64,000 nucleotides of DNA from UMGS1696 sp963643035 (GCA_963643035.1 CAVIKO010000005.1:1-64000), one strand, 5' to 3'; shown: positions 42,657 to 51,907, numbered from the stretch's first letter. The notes: generated from the letters alone by a model not told the origin. A program made the numbers and translations.

Positions 42657-43343
42657 TCAGTGCTTCTTCGATACCACGTATGCTGCGCCGGCGGAGAGGA
42701 GAAGAACCATTGCGGAAACGGCGAAATCAGCGGTCTTCGGTGCTGCCACCACTTCCGCTGCGGCGGCGTTATCTACGACCTCCGCCTCGGTTTCGGCTGC
42801 GGTTTCCTCTACAAAGATCACTTCCACGTAGTCGGCGTTGACGCTCTTGACCACGTCACCTGCGTTCGCGTCACGGTTGAAGTCCTCGGAGGTGGTGACG
42901 GCGATAACGTGCTTGCCGGCCTCCAGCGTGATGGTCAGTTCATAGGTACGGAATTCCTCACCGTACAGCTCCGGCAGCTCGTCCATGTTGATCTCCACCT
43001 CGTAGCGTTCGCCGTCCACGAGAATGTCGGCCTTCTTGGTGTCGCCCGCGTTGGTATCGTAGCAGAATGCAATCTTATATACGCCGGTCTTTTCGAGATT
43101 GATTTCCGGGAAGGTAACGGTGGATGCCATCTGGGGCGCGTCGTTCGTGCCGCCCAAGCCTACGATCTTGCCGTTCGAGGCAATGGGAACATCCTGAATA
43201 TTGCCATCCTTGTATTCCTTGGCAGCTCCGGTGATTTCGCCGTCCTCACATTCGAAATGGTACAGCACATCCTCCGCGCTGACTGCTACACAAAGGGTAA
43301 GCATCAAAACCGCACACAGTACGGCAGAGAGAATCTTCTTCAT
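42657..43343 (-). CDS. secreted carbohydrate-binding-like protein with sortase-type C-terminus
   Basis: A 228-aa exported protein. A signal peptide (residues 1-21, ending VSAED) is followed by a single beta-sandwich domain with FECEDGEITGAAKEYKDG and YELTITLEAGKHVIAVTT, typical of CBM6/35-like modules. After an Ala/Glu-rich linker the C-terminus has PKTAD, a hydrophobic helix (FAVSAMVLLLSAGAAYVV) and SKKH, the layout of a cell-wall sorting signal, though PKTAD is not a standard LPxTG. The ATG at 43343 has eight bases of spacing from AAAGGA; the ATG at 43349 is too close. It may hold glycans at the cell surface. Confidence 0.8.
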   Translation of the reverse strand: MKKILSAVLCAVLMLTLCVAVSAEDVLYHFECEDGEITGAAKEYKDGNIQDVPIASNGKIVGLGGTNDAPQMASTVTFPEINLEKTGVYKIAFCYDTNAGDTKKADILVDGERYEVEINMDELPELYGEEFRTYELTITLEAGKHVIAVTTSEDFNRDANAGDVVKSVNADYVEVIFVEETAAETEAEVVDNAAAAEVVAAPKTADFAVSAMVLLLSAGAAYVVSKKH

Positions 43344-43425
43344 GGTCATAATCCTTTCGCATTGTGATAAAAATGGGGTTCGCGGTCGTCCCGTGCAAGG
43401 CACCCGCATAGTATGTGGTATGTTG

Positions 43426-43454
43426 AGTATACCATGTTCGCACAGATTTGTCAA
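43426..43454 (-). promoter_or_regulatory. sigma-A promoter of the sorted surface protein gene
   Basis: Minus-strand TTGACA (43449-43454), 17 bases, TATACT (43426-43431) with TGG before the -10 box. Confidence 0.88.
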
Positions 43455-43563
43455 GAATTTTGCGTATTTTTTTCACAGTTTAGTCATGATTTTTTCCAAC
43501 CTGTCCCATGACGGAAAATTTCCATAAAATTCACCGGATCCCGTCCCACACGTCATGGATATG

Positions 43564-43572
43564 TGGTATACT
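43564..43572 (+). promoter_or_regulatory. extended -10 promoter of glpK
   Basis: TGG directly before TATACT (43567-43572); the -35 region is poor (CCCACA), so an activator or the extended box may compensate. Confidence 0.5.
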
Positions 43573-43610
43573 ATAGGAAAGAAATTCGTTTCACAAGGAG
43601 GCTTCCTTCC

Positions 43611-45089
43611 ATGAAAAAGTATCTGCTTGCTCTCGATGAAGGCACAACCAGCGCACGGGCGATCCTCTTTGCGCGGGACGGCGGGATTGTCGCGACGGCG
43701 AATCAGGCGATCCGGCAGATTTATCCGCACCCCGGCTGGGTCGAGCAGGATCCGATGGACATTTACGCCGCGCAGATGGCAGCTCTGACCGAATGTGTTG
43801 CAAAAAGCGGGATCCATCCGGATGAGATTGCCGCGGTCGGGATCACGAATCAAAGAGAAACGGCGATTTTGTGGGATCGGAAAACCGGTGTCCCCGTCGC
43901 CCCCGCGATTGTGTGGCAATGCCGCCGTACCGCGGATCGATGCACGGCTCTGTACGCGGACGGCTGTGACAGGGCAATCCGTGCAAAAACCGGACTGCGC
44001 CCGGACGCGTATTTTTCCGCCACAAAATGGGAGTGGATCTTCCGGGAAAATCCCGATCTGCTCCGCCGTGCACAACGGGGAGAGCTTGCCGCCGGAACCG
44101 TCGATACGTGGCTCGCGTGGAAGCTCACAGACGGGAGGATCCACGTCACCGACCGCACCAACGCCGCGCGCACCATGCTCTACAACATTCACACCGACGC
44201 ATGGGATGAGGAACTGCTTTCCCTGTTCGGGATCCCACGGTGTATTTTGCCGGAGGTGCGCTCATCCGGAGAACACTATGGGGAGATCGCCATTCTCGGT
44301 ACGCCTGTGCCGCTTGCCGGAATCGCCGGGGATCAACAGTCCGCTCTGTTCGGACACCGCTGTTTTGCACCGGGCGACGCGAAAAATACGTATGGTACCG
44401 GATGCTTTCTTCTCATGCACACCGGACAGACTGCCGTGGACAGCCGCTGCGGACTGCTTACAACCATCGCAGCGGGAGAGACGGGCAGACCTGTCGAATA
44501 CGCCTTGGAGGGGAGTGTCTTTGTCGGCGGGGCTGTGATCCAGTGGCTGCGGGACGAGATGCACCTGATCGACCATGCCGCACAGTCCGAACAGCTCGCC
44601 CAAAGCGTATCCGACACCGGCGGGGTGTACATTGTGCCGGCGTTCACGGGACTGGGCGCACCGTACTGGGATCCGAACGCCAGAGGAACGATCACCGGAC
44701 TGACACGCGGCTCCGGCAGGGCGCATATCGTCCGCGCCGCACTGGAATCGATCGCCTATCAGACAGAGGATGTCCTTGCCGCCATGCGCACGGATGTGGA
44801 TCATCCGATTTCGGCATTGCGGGTGGACGGCGGCGCGGCAGCGAACGATTTTCTGATGCAGTTCCAGTCCGATCTCTCCGGCGTGCCTGTCCTCCGTCCG
44901 CAGATCACCGAAGCAACCGCGTGGGGCGCGGCCTGTCTTGCCGGTTTAGGGGTCGGCTTCTATCGCACAAGGGACGAAATCCCGGAAAACAGCATTGCCG
45001 CCCGGTTTGATCCGCAGATTGATACCGATACACGTGCGAAATGGGCAGACGGCTGGAGCCATGCGATCGCAGCGGCGCGTACAATATAG
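43611..45089 (+). CDS. glpK: glycerol kinase
   Basis: A 492-aa FGGY-family kinase that converts glycerol to glycerol-3-phosphate with ATP. ALDEGTTSARAILF is the N-terminal phosphate loop, GWVEQDPMDIY and GITNQRET follow the glycerol-kinase pattern, GIAGDQQSALFG contains the catalytic Asp, and GSVFVGGAVIQWLRD and GLGAPYWDP are family signatures. Length is normal. AAGGAGG precedes the ATG. It is followed after 12 bases by a lipase-like gene, so glycerol released from glycerides may be the substrate source. No glpF, glpD or phosphotransferase gene adjoins it. Confidence 0.96.
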   Translation: MKKYLLALDEGTTSARAILFARDGGIVATANQAIRQIYPHPGWVEQDPMDIYAAQMAALTECVAKSGIHPDEIAAVGITNQRETAILWDRKTGVPVAPAIVWQCRRTADRCTALYADGCDRAIRAKTGLRPDAYFSATKWEWIFRENPDLLRRAQRGELAAGTVDTWLAWKLTDGRIHVTDRTNAARTMLYNIHTDAWDEELLSLFGIPRCILPEVRSSGEHYGEIAILGTPVPLAGIAGDQQSALFGHRCFAPGDAKNTYGTGCFLLMHTGQTAVDSRCGLLTTIAAGETGRPVEYALEGSVFVGGAVIQWLRDEMHLIDHAAQSEQLAQSVSDTGGVYIVPAFTGLGAPYWDPNARGTITGLTRGSGRAHIVRAALESIAYQTEDVLAAMRTDVDHPISALRVDGGAAANDFLMQFQSDLSGVPVLRPQITEATAWGAACLAGLGVGFYRTRDEIPENSIAARFDPQIDTDTRAKWADGWSHAIAAARTI

Positions 45090-45101
45090 GAGGCATACAC
45101 A

Positions 45102-46043
45102 ATGACCTGCGTTTCTCTTTCCATTCCCTCCACGGATGGCGTGCATCCAATTGCCGCGCGCGTCTATCTTCCCGCACCGGGAACTGCCGTGGTCGGGTAT
45201 TTTCAGGTGGTTCATGGCATGGCGGAGCATATCGGGCGGTACGATCGATTTCTCTCCGACCTTGCCGCACGGGGCTTTATCGCCTTTGGACACGATCATC
45301 TCGGTCACGGTCACACGGTATCCAACAGCGCGGAGTTGGGGCATATTGCGGACAAAAACGGCTGGCGGCTTCTCGCAGACGATGTGGCAGCGGTGCGTCG
45401 GCACGTGATGGCAGCGTATCCGGCAAAGGCAGCGTACATTCTCATGGGACACAGCATGGGTTCCTTCGTCGTGCGCACCGCATCGGTGCTTCACGGAACA
45501 CCGGATGGACTGATCGTGATGGGAACGGGCGGCCCGAATCCGCTATCCGGGATAGGACTTTGTGCGATCCGCCTTGTGAAGGCTCTGCGCGGCGGGAAGC
45601 ACCGCTCGCCGTTTCTCGAAAGGCTGGCGTTTGGCACGTATGACCGAGGATTCTCCGGTGACGGCGGCAGTCTCTGGCTCAGTGCGAACCCCGCCAATCG
45701 CGCCGCGTACCGCGCCGATCCGTTATGCGGATTCCGGTTTTCCGCCGCCGCCATGGAGGATCTCGTGCGGCTCCAGCGGTTCGCCAACAGCAAGGCGTTT
45801 TTTGATGGCATGGGATCCACCCCGGTTCTGCTTGTATCCGGCTGTGACGATCCGGTGGGCGACCACGGACGTGGTGTGACGGCGGTATACAAGCGACTGC
45901 AAAAATCCGGTACGCCTGTGGAAATGAAGCTGTATGCAGGTCTGCGCCACGAGATTCTGAACGAGGGCGAGGCATACGGTGAGATCACCGGGGACATTCT
46001 CGACTTCGCTGTGCGCATCGCGAAAATGCCGGTTTGCGGCTGA
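45102..46043 (+). CDS. alpha/beta hydrolase, monoacylglycerol lipase/lysophospholipase-like
   Basis: A 313-aa serine hydrolase of the S33 family. HGMAEHIGRYDRF and GHDHLGHGHT are typical of lysophospholipase/monoglyceride lipase, the nucleophile elbow is GHSMGSF, and the Asp and His lie in VSGCDDPVGDHG and LRHEILNE. There is no signal peptide, so it acts in the cytosol. AGGAGG precedes the ATG 12 bases after glpK, and the two appear to form an operon for glycerol release and phosphorylation. Confidence 0.9.
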   Translation: MTCVSLSIPSTDGVHPIAARVYLPAPGTAVVGYFQVVHGMAEHIGRYDRFLSDLAARGFIAFGHDHLGHGHTVSNSAELGHIADKNGWRLLADDVAAVRRHVMAAYPAKAAYILMGHSMGSFVVRTASVLHGTPDGLIVMGTGGPNPLSGIGLCAIRLVKALRGGKHRSPFLERLAFGTYDRGFSGDGGSLWLSANPANRAAYRADPLCGFRFSAAAMEDLVRLQRFANSKAFFDGMGSTPVLLVSGCDDPVGDHGRGVTAVYKRLQKSGTPVEMKLYAGLRHEILNEGEAYGEITGDILDFAVRIAKMPVCG

Positions 46044-46094
46044 CGTATCTCTTTACAATACAGACCGTATACACCGTCAGTTTTTCAAAACCTC

Positions 46095-46123
46095 TTGCAA
46101 ATCCGTGCAAGTTATGGTATAAT
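46095..46123 (+). promoter_or_regulatory. sigma-A promoter of the parvulin gene
   Basis: TTGCAA (46095-46100), 17 bases, TATAAT (46118-46123) with TGG before the -10 box. Confidence 0.8.
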
Positions 46124-46204
46124 AGGGCAAAAAATGCTGTCTCCGTTCATCGGTGAACAGCGTCTTTCCAAGCATACATCTTACAGAACAAAGGAGACAC
46201 CACC

Positions 46205-46951
46205 ATGGGGGAAGATAAAATCGTAGCGTCCGTCGGCGGAAAACCGATCACGGAGGCGGACGTCAGCCGGGAGATTGCCAGAATGGGGCAGCGGGGACAG
46301 AGCTACAATACGCCGCAGGGCAGAGCGATGGTTCTTGAGCAGCTCATCAACAAACGGCTCTTTTTACTGGACGCGCAGCGCAATCTGTACGAAAGAGAAC
46401 CCGCGTTCAAGGAACAGCTTCAGGCGATCAAGGAGGAAATGCTCACGAGCTACGCGGTGCAGAAGGCCGTTGAGAGAGTGCGCGTGACCGAGGAAGAGGT
46501 CAAGAAGTACTACGAAGAAAACAAAGACAAATTCGTGTCCGGCACCAACTACAACGCCAGCCACATTCTCGTCGATTCCGAGGAGAAGGCGAATGAGCTG
46601 CTCAGTCAGATCCAAGCGGGCGAAATCACCTTTGAGGACGCGGCGCGTCAGTTCAGCACCTGTCCATCCGGCAAACAGGGCGGCGATCTGGGCGATTTCA
46701 CCTCCGGGCAGATGGTTCCCGAATTTGAAAACGCGTGTGCCGCGATGGAGGTCGGTCAGACTGCCGGTCCGGTCAAGACGCAGTTCGGCTACCACATCAT
46801 CCGACTGAACAAGAAGGAAGAGGGCGGCGATGTCAAATACGCGGACATCCGGGAGGAACTGACGGAGGCTCTCCGCGGCGAAAAGCAGCAGGCAGCGTAC
46901 CAGAGCAAGATCAACCAGCTTAAGCTTCTCTATCCCGTAGACAAAATGTAA
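46205..46951 (+). CDS. parvulin-type peptidyl-prolyl isomerase, no signal peptide
   Basis: A 248-aa protein with a SurA/PrsA-like helical N-terminal part (VASVGGKPITEADVSREIAR) and a rotamase domain from about residue 115 (YNASHILVDSEEKANELL, FSTCPSGKQGGDLGDF, QFGYHIIRL). Relatives such as PrsA are exported lipoproteins, but here no signal peptide or lipobox is present, so it is predicted cytosolic. AAAGGAG precedes the ATG. It is monocistronic. Confidence 0.92.
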   Translation: MGEDKIVASVGGKPITEADVSREIARMGQRGQSYNTPQGRAMVLEQLINKRLFLLDAQRNLYEREPAFKEQLQAIKEEMLTSYAVQKAVERVRVTEEEVKKYYEENKDKFVSGTNYNASHILVDSEEKANELLSQIQAGEITFEDAARQFSTCPSGKQGGDLGDFTSGQMVPEFENACAAMEVGQTAGPVKTQFGYHIIRLNKKEEGGDVKYADIREELTEALRGEKQQAAYQSKINQLKLLYPVDKM

Positions 46952-47052
46952 GAATAGAAACCGCCGATCTCAGGTTGATTTCGCACCCAAAGCCCTTTCA
47001 TCCCATGCTTTTGACGTAAAATCCCGATGGGGGCATCGTTTCCAAAAAAACA

Positions 47053-47092
47053 CCGGGAAAGCTTTCATAAAGGAAGGCTTTCCCGGCTTTTT
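47053..47092. terminator. bidirectional terminator
   Basis: CCGGGAAAGC and GCTTTCCCGG form a perfect stem followed by CTTTTTC on the plus strand; an A run at 47044-47050 serves the minus strand. It lies between convergent genes. Confidence 0.9.
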
Positions 47093-47097
47093 CTTTG

Positions 47098-49047
47098 TCA
47101 CACGCAGAATATCTCCGGCTCCGCGATTCCCTCCGGCATATCCGTTTCCAGATAGATCGTCCCGCGATCCTCCGGCAGAAGCGGCTGAAGTTTCAGTCGG
47201 AGTGCGCGCACTCCCCGCACATCGACATACCAGAGATCCCCATCGCAGAAGTGATCAGACAGGAGGTGCGGTGTATCGTCCATCCCATAGGCAGCGGCGA
47301 CATTACCGCGCACGCGAATCGCTATGGTATCGACGTTCTCCGGAATAGACGCCGCGTACTCCACGGTATGATCGGCAAGCGTAGAGCCGTCCAGCCGACG
47401 CAGGTGCGCAAACGCTTCAAAGGAGAGCGTGTTTTCCACCCGTGCGCAAGGCAGCTTTTCACCGAGGCGGATCGTCGGACGCGCGGAATCCTCCAGCACA
47501 AGCGTCACGCCGCCGCATTCACCCGTTTCCACAAGCGGCCGCACCGTACCGTCCGCAAAGCAGATCACGGGATCCACGCCGCGCAGCGGTACAAAGGCGA
47601 TCCGGTTCTCCGCACACTCTACCGGCATGGCGGTCACATAGCGCACCGTTTCTCCGCCGATGCGCAGTCCAAACGGGAAGATCCCGCAGCCGTTCTCCGG
47701 CAGTGTAAGGGGAATCGTAATCGACTCCGATGCCGTTTGGACAACAAGCTCCGTATGCTTTTCCCCCATGCTTCCCCCGTGGATGTGGTTATTATAAAAG
47801 ACAAAACCTCTCTCCCCATCGGAGCGTACTGCGATCCGTGCCGTATCGGTATCCGCAGGATCGCGCGGCAACTCGTCCGGGAAGCAGGCGGGCATCACGG
47901 CAAGCTCTTCCCCATACGCCTCCAGAAACCGGTGGATCTCCCGCAGTCCGTAGTAGCTGTCCCGGATCTGACCGCAATCTCCCAACGGTGCCTGAAAATC
48001 ATAGGACACGATCGGGCAATCGTTCGGGTATCCGGTGACACGGCTTTCCTGATACGTGACCAGATCGCCGTCCGCCGTGCGTTCCACGGGATTTACACCG
48101 CCGTGATACATATAGTACCCCAGTCCGTTCACGCCGGAGCCGAGATTGCAGACTGCAAGCGCGGTGATGTCCGTCTCATGGAAAAGCGGACGACGGTGGT
48201 ATGTGTTCTGATTGCCGCCGCCAAGCTCACAGGTCAGGAGCGGATACCGGCAGCGGGAGTCCTCCTGCGCCGCGATCGTATTTCCAAGCAAATCCGCGCC
48301 GATCACGCCGTCCTCGCGCCGAGGGGAGAAAAAGTAGTTCACGTTTGGCTCCAGCGCGTGTGTATGTCCCTCCCACGGTGCCTCCGGATAGCCGCCGAAC
48401 ATGGGACAGAGCGAATCGGGCAGTCGTGCGCCGCCCCAGCCGGTTGCCGACCAGATCGGTGCGCGAAAACCCATCTGCACCAGCATCTCCCGCAGTGCGG
48501 CAAGATAGGCACTGTTTCCGGTAAGTTCGTTCTCCACCTGGATTCCGATGATGCCATCGCATCCGGCAAGTTCCGCGTAAATGTGTGCATACAGCCGCCG
48601 CACATATGCCATGTACGTTGGATCCAGACTGCGCAGCGGAAGATTTTTCGCCACAAGCCAATCCGGGAATCCGCCGTACCGCGCTTCTCCGTGCGCCCAT
48701 GGCCCGATCCGCAGGAAGAACGGCAGTCCAAGCGAGGCGCAAAGCGAGGCAAAACGGCGTATATCGCACCTGCCGGAAAAATCAAATACGCCCTCCTCTT
48801 TCTCGTGATGGTTCCAGAACACATACGACGCGACCACATCGATCCCGCCATCCTTCATCTTCCGCAGCTCCGTTTCCCAATCCGTCTCCGGCACACGGGA
48901 ATAATGAAGTTCCCCCATCCGGTAGATATACGGCTTCCCGTCGCGCAAAATACAGTCACGGGTCACCGTGTACGTTCTGCCAAGCGCGGTTCCGGTCATT
49001 CCGGCCGATGTAAACGCCGGCTTATTCTGCTGCACCCGAACGATCAT
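47098..49047 (-). CDS. glycoside hydrolase family 35-like beta-galactosidase
   Basis: A 649-aa enzyme without a signal peptide. The TIM barrel has GELHYSRVPETDWETELRKM near the start, IGPWAHGEARYGGFPDWL, the acid/base Glu in IGIQVENELTGN and the nucleophile Glu in LLTCELGGG, all in GH35 order. C-terminal beta domains follow. GH35 enzymes release beta-linked galactose from oligosaccharides such as galactan side chains of pectin. It is the last of four genes with a GH28-like protein and an SGNH esterase, which supports a pectic substrate. Confidence 0.9.
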   Translation of the reverse strand: MIVRVQQNKPAFTSAGMTGTALGRTYTVTRDCILRDGKPYIYRMGELHYSRVPETDWETELRKMKDGGIDVVASYVFWNHHEKEEGVFDFSGRCDIRRFASLCASLGLPFFLRIGPWAHGEARYGGFPDWLVAKNLPLRSLDPTYMAYVRRLYAHIYAELAGCDGIIGIQVENELTGNSAYLAALREMLVQMGFRAPIWSATGWGGARLPDSLCPMFGGYPEAPWEGHTHALEPNVNYFFSPRREDGVIGADLLGNTIAAQEDSRCRYPLLTCELGGGNQNTYHRRPLFHETDITALAVCNLGSGVNGLGYYMYHGGVNPVERTADGDLVTYQESRVTGYPNDCPIVSYDFQAPLGDCGQIRDSYYGLREIHRFLEAYGEELAVMPACFPDELPRDPADTDTARIAVRSDGERGFVFYNNHIHGGSMGEKHTELVVQTASESITIPLTLPENGCGIFPFGLRIGGETVRYVTAMPVECAENRIAFVPLRGVDPVICFADGTVRPLVETGECGGVTLVLEDSARPTIRLGEKLPCARVENTLSFEAFAHLRRLDGSTLADHTVEYAASIPENVDTIAIRVRGNVAAAYGMDDTPHLLSDHFCDGDLWYVDVRGVRALRLKLQPLLPEDRGTIYLETDMPEGIAEPEIFCV

Positions 49048-49063
49048 ACAGTTCTCTCCTCTC

Positions 49064-49525
49064 TCAAATTAGTGCTTTGATCCCATAGGACAAAATCGAC
49101 ATGATGACTCCGGCGGAAATCACTCCGATAAAGATCGCGGGAATCGCGTGCTTCGCTTTCAGCCGGAACACGGCAGCGATGAGCGCACCCGTCCACGCAC
49201 CGGTACCCGGCAGCGGAATCGCCACAAACATGAAGAGTCCAAGCGCAGCGTATTTTTCGAGAACGTCGCTTTTCGACAGTGCACGCGCTTCCAGTTTTTC
49301 CGCGATCTTTCTGAGAAATCCCTCGCGCGTTTTCATCCAGCCAAGGATTCCGCGGATAAAGAGTAAGATGAACGGCACCGGCACCATATTGCCGAGAATC
49401 GCGGTAATCAGCACCGGCAATAACGGCAATCCGGAGGCAACACCATACGGCACCGCGCCGCGAAGCTCGATCACCGGAACCATGGACATACCGAACACGA
49501 TCAGATATTTGGCAAGTGTGGACAT
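49064..49525 (-). CDS. small multidrug-export-type membrane protein (COG2426-like)
   Basis: A 153-aa membrane protein with about four helices. MVPVIELRGAVPYGVASGLP near the start and AIPLPGTGAWTGALIAAVF in the third segment are hallmarks of the COG2426 putative small multidrug export family, whose transport role is weakly supported. The ATG at 49525 is 10 bases after the SGNH gene stop; a TTG at 49549 is also in frame. The nearest ribosome site (AAAGGG) lies inside the preceding gene at a long spacing. Confidence 0.8.
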   Translation of the reverse strand: MSTLAKYLIVFGMSMVPVIELRGAVPYGVASGLPLLPVLITAILGNMVPVPFILLFIRGILGWMKTREGFLRKIAEKLEARALSKSDVLEKYAALGLFMFVAIPLPGTGAWTGALIAAVFRLKAKHAIPAIFIGVISAGVIMSILSYGIKALI

Positions 49526-49535
49526 AGAACGAAAT

Positions 49536-50576
49536 TCATACCCTTTCAAAGCATTTGTTTTCTGTGAGAACGCGCGTCAGATTGTCGGCGATCTCCCGCA
49601 CGCCCGCGACATTCGGATGCACGAAATCTCCCGACAGTCCGCGTAGCCCGGAAAGCATCGTTCTGCCGTCGATATGGTACAGCTGCGGATACGCACAGGC
49701 GCGTTTTTCACAAGCTTTTCGCACGATCTCGCGGAAGGCGGCTGTCTTCGTATCCCCCGAAAAATCACCCAAATGATAGAAAATATCGATCACAAAGATC
49801 TTTTTGCCGGGATTTTTCCGCAGTATCGTGTCGAGGAGATAGTCCACACGCGCGGTAAATTCCTCCGCAGGCAATCCCAGTGCGTTTATCCCCAACTCCA
49901 AGATCGCGAAATCCCAGGTGCGCGGGTTTCTCTCACTACCCTGCTCGGCAATATAATCAGTGACCGCACGCTCCAGGAGACAGGAACCCGCGAACCCGAA
50001 GCTGTAGAAATCCGCGTCCAGCCGTGCGCCGATCTGTGCGAGATATGTGAGATTGGCGGAGCAGGCAAGACTGCCGTGTGTGATCGAGGAGCCATACATC
50101 AGGAAGCGCTTTTCCGGCACCTCGGATAGTTCCGGCGGCCGGACGTCTCCCTGCGCATCCATGAGGATGAGCTGCGCGGAATCGAAGGTCAGCCGGAGCA
50201 CACACGGATCGTAAGCGTATCCGGCAGCATCGCTGATCCTCCGGAGCATGGCGGAATTTGGGTGATTCTCCAGCGTGATCGTCGTCGGTTCATAGCCGAT
50301 CGTATAAGAAAGCGTCTGCCAGCCGGACTGCACACCCCCGAAATAGAGGATCGCGGTCGTATACGCGCCGGGCGTATCCATGCGCAGCGTGATTTTCGCG
50401 TTCCCAGATTGGAGGACGAAGCGGAACTCGCACCCGGCTGTGTTGCACGCCATCCGCTGCCCCTGGTCGCTCATCGCCGCGCGCACATCCGCCGGGACAC
50501 GGGACATCCGCCAGCCGCCGTCCGGATGCGGCAGGAGCGCAGCTACATTGTAGAGCTCAAAGCCGTTATAGAACAT
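49536..50576 (-). CDS. SGNH/GDSL hydrolase (probable carbohydrate esterase)
   Basis: A 346-aa protein with an N-terminal beta-sandwich domain (about residues 1-150) and a C-terminal SGNH hydrolase domain. The blocks are visible: YGSSITHGS (Ser), FGFAGSCLL (Gly), LELGINALGL (Asn) and DFVHPNVAGV (Asp/His). Such enzymes deacetylate glycans like xylan or rhamnogalacturonan. No signal peptide is present. It starts six bases after the GH28-like gene ends and overlaps the control region of the next gene, indicating an operon. Confidence 0.88.
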   Translation of the reverse strand: MFYNGFELYNVAALLPHPDGGWRMSRVPADVRAAMSDQGQRMACNTAGCEFRFVLQSGNAKITLRMDTPGAYTTAILYFGGVQSGWQTLSYTIGYEPTTITLENHPNSAMLRRISDAAGYAYDPCVLRLTFDSAQLILMDAQGDVRPPELSEVPEKRFLMYGSSITHGSLACSANLTYLAQIGARLDADFYSFGFAGSCLLERAVTDYIAEQGSERNPRTWDFAILELGINALGLPAEEFTARVDYLLDTILRKNPGKKIFVIDIFYHLGDFSGDTKTAAFREIVRKACEKRACAYPQLYHIDGRTMLSGLRGLSGDFVHPNVAGVREIADNLTRVLTENKCFERV

Positions 50577-50582
50577 ATCTCT

Positions 50583-51770
50583 TTACCTTTCTGTTTCCGG
50601 CACGGTGGTGTTCTCCGCCGCGGAATCGAGCCACAGGGAGTGGATGGAGCCGTTTCGTACAAAGGTATCCGTTTTCTCACGCAGCTGCACCGTCTCCACG
50701 CCCTCGTCCATTCGGCAAACCACCGCGGTATCCGTCAGATTGCGGATCGAGATGGACGGCTTTTCCGGGATTTTGTCCCGTTCTGTGTGGCGAACAAATC
50801 CGTCGACACGGACGTTTTTCGGGATCGATTCGCACACAATCAGTCCCCTCTCGGCGGATTCCATCGTTGTCCAGACGTGCATATTGCGTACTATGATATC
50901 GTCAAGCAGTCCCGCGCCGCGCGGATATTCCGACTCTGTGACAAGCGGTGTACGGCAATAGCGCGCACCGTCGATGTTGACAGCGAAATGGCGGCACCCG
51001 GTGTACACATTCTCAATGGTGATCCGACGGATCGGAGAGGTCACGCTGAGCAGGCGGAACGCCGTATAGCAGTCTTCAGCAAAGACATTGCGGATCACCA
51101 CATCCTCAATCGGGCCGCGGCAGAGATCGAAATTTTCCAGCCGTGCCAAGGAATCGTCGGCGTTTAAGGCAATGAGATCGTCGTTGGTCTGTCCCGGAGA
51201 TGCGGTGACATTCTCGATCAGACCGTCGTACACATGGCCGCCGAAATGGAGCCCGTCCTGATTGAACGCCAGCTTTTCGGAAGAGAAGCGGATATTCCGG
51301 ATCGTAAAGTGGCGCAGTCTTGCCATGCGGATATAGTATACCGTGGAATTGCGCATGTCGAGTCCGGACAGGGTCAGATTCTCCACGTTGCAGAAGTTCA
51401 ATGTCGCGCCGGACCACGCATCCGATGCGAACAGGTCGGCAGGTTTGTTGTTGTTCTTTCCATCGTAGTTGCCGTCCCAGATACCGCCGGTCACGGTAAT
51501 GTTGCGGTTGCCGGATTCCGTATCGGCGTTTGTCAGGAGGAAATCGCCGCGCTTTTTCGGTTTCCGTTCGCATAGAAACAGCCGCGCCATACCGTCGCAA
51601 AGGATGTGGGTATCGGAATGCACGCGCAGGGTCTCACCGATGCGGTATTCTCCGGCGGGAATATACACGATAGCGGCGCCGGAATCAAGGGCTGCCTGTA
51701 TCGCCGGTGCATCGTTGTGTTCCCCGTCCCCGGTCGCACCGGTATCGCGGACATGGATAATGCGGTTCAT
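50583..51770 (-). CDS. GH28-like right-handed beta-helix protein (polygalacturonase family)
   Basis: A 395-aa parallel beta-helix protein. VRDTGATGDGEHNDAPAIQ at the start is typical of pectate-lyase-fold enzymes, and NQDGLHFGG with TNDDLIALNADD resembles the GH28 catalytic Asp motifs. Repeated rungs (ENLTLSGLDMRNSTVYYI, RHFTIRNIRF, IEDVVIRNVF) are evident. No signal peptide is seen, so it probably cuts imported oligosaccharides. It is the first gene of the four-gene cluster; I could not find a convincing promoter in the 75 bases upstream of it. Confidence 0.85.
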   Translation of the reverse strand: MNRIIHVRDTGATGDGEHNDAPAIQAALDSGAAIVYIPAGEYRIGETLRVHSDTHILCDGMARLFLCERKPKKRGDFLLTNADTESGNRNITVTGGIWDGNYDGKNNNKPADLFASDAWSGATLNFCNVENLTLSGLDMRNSTVYYIRMARLRHFTIRNIRFSSEKLAFNQDGLHFGGHVYDGLIENVTASPGQTNDDLIALNADDSLARLENFDLCRGPIEDVVIRNVFAEDCYTAFRLLSVTSPIRRITIENVYTGCRHFAVNIDGARYCRTPLVTESEYPRGAGLLDDIIVRNMHVWTTMESAERGLIVCESIPKNVRVDGFVRHTERDKIPEKPSISIRNLTDTAVVCRMDEGVETVQLREKTDTFVRNGSIHSLWLDSAAENTTVPETER

Positions 51771-51845
51771 ACTGATCCTTTCCGCGGAGGGATCCCGTAC
51801 GGGAAGTTCTCCGCACTTACCTGTTCATTACAGATGTCTGCACGG

Positions 51846-51907
51846 AAAAAGCCGCCTTTCTCCATCGCTGCCTCCGAAAGAGAGTGGTGCATGGATCGTG
51901 CGGCTTT
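51846..51907 (-). terminator. terminator after the foldase gene
   Basis: GAAAGCCGC and GCGGCTTT with a long loop of about 44 bases, followed by TTCC on the minus strand within a GGCTTTTTCC run. The long loop makes it a weaker call. Confidence 0.5.

Noticed and set aside
47095..49080. 661-aa plus-strand open frame opposite the GH35 gene
   Set aside because: The minus strand encodes all GH35 catalytic motifs; the plus frame is rich in Arg/His without domain features.
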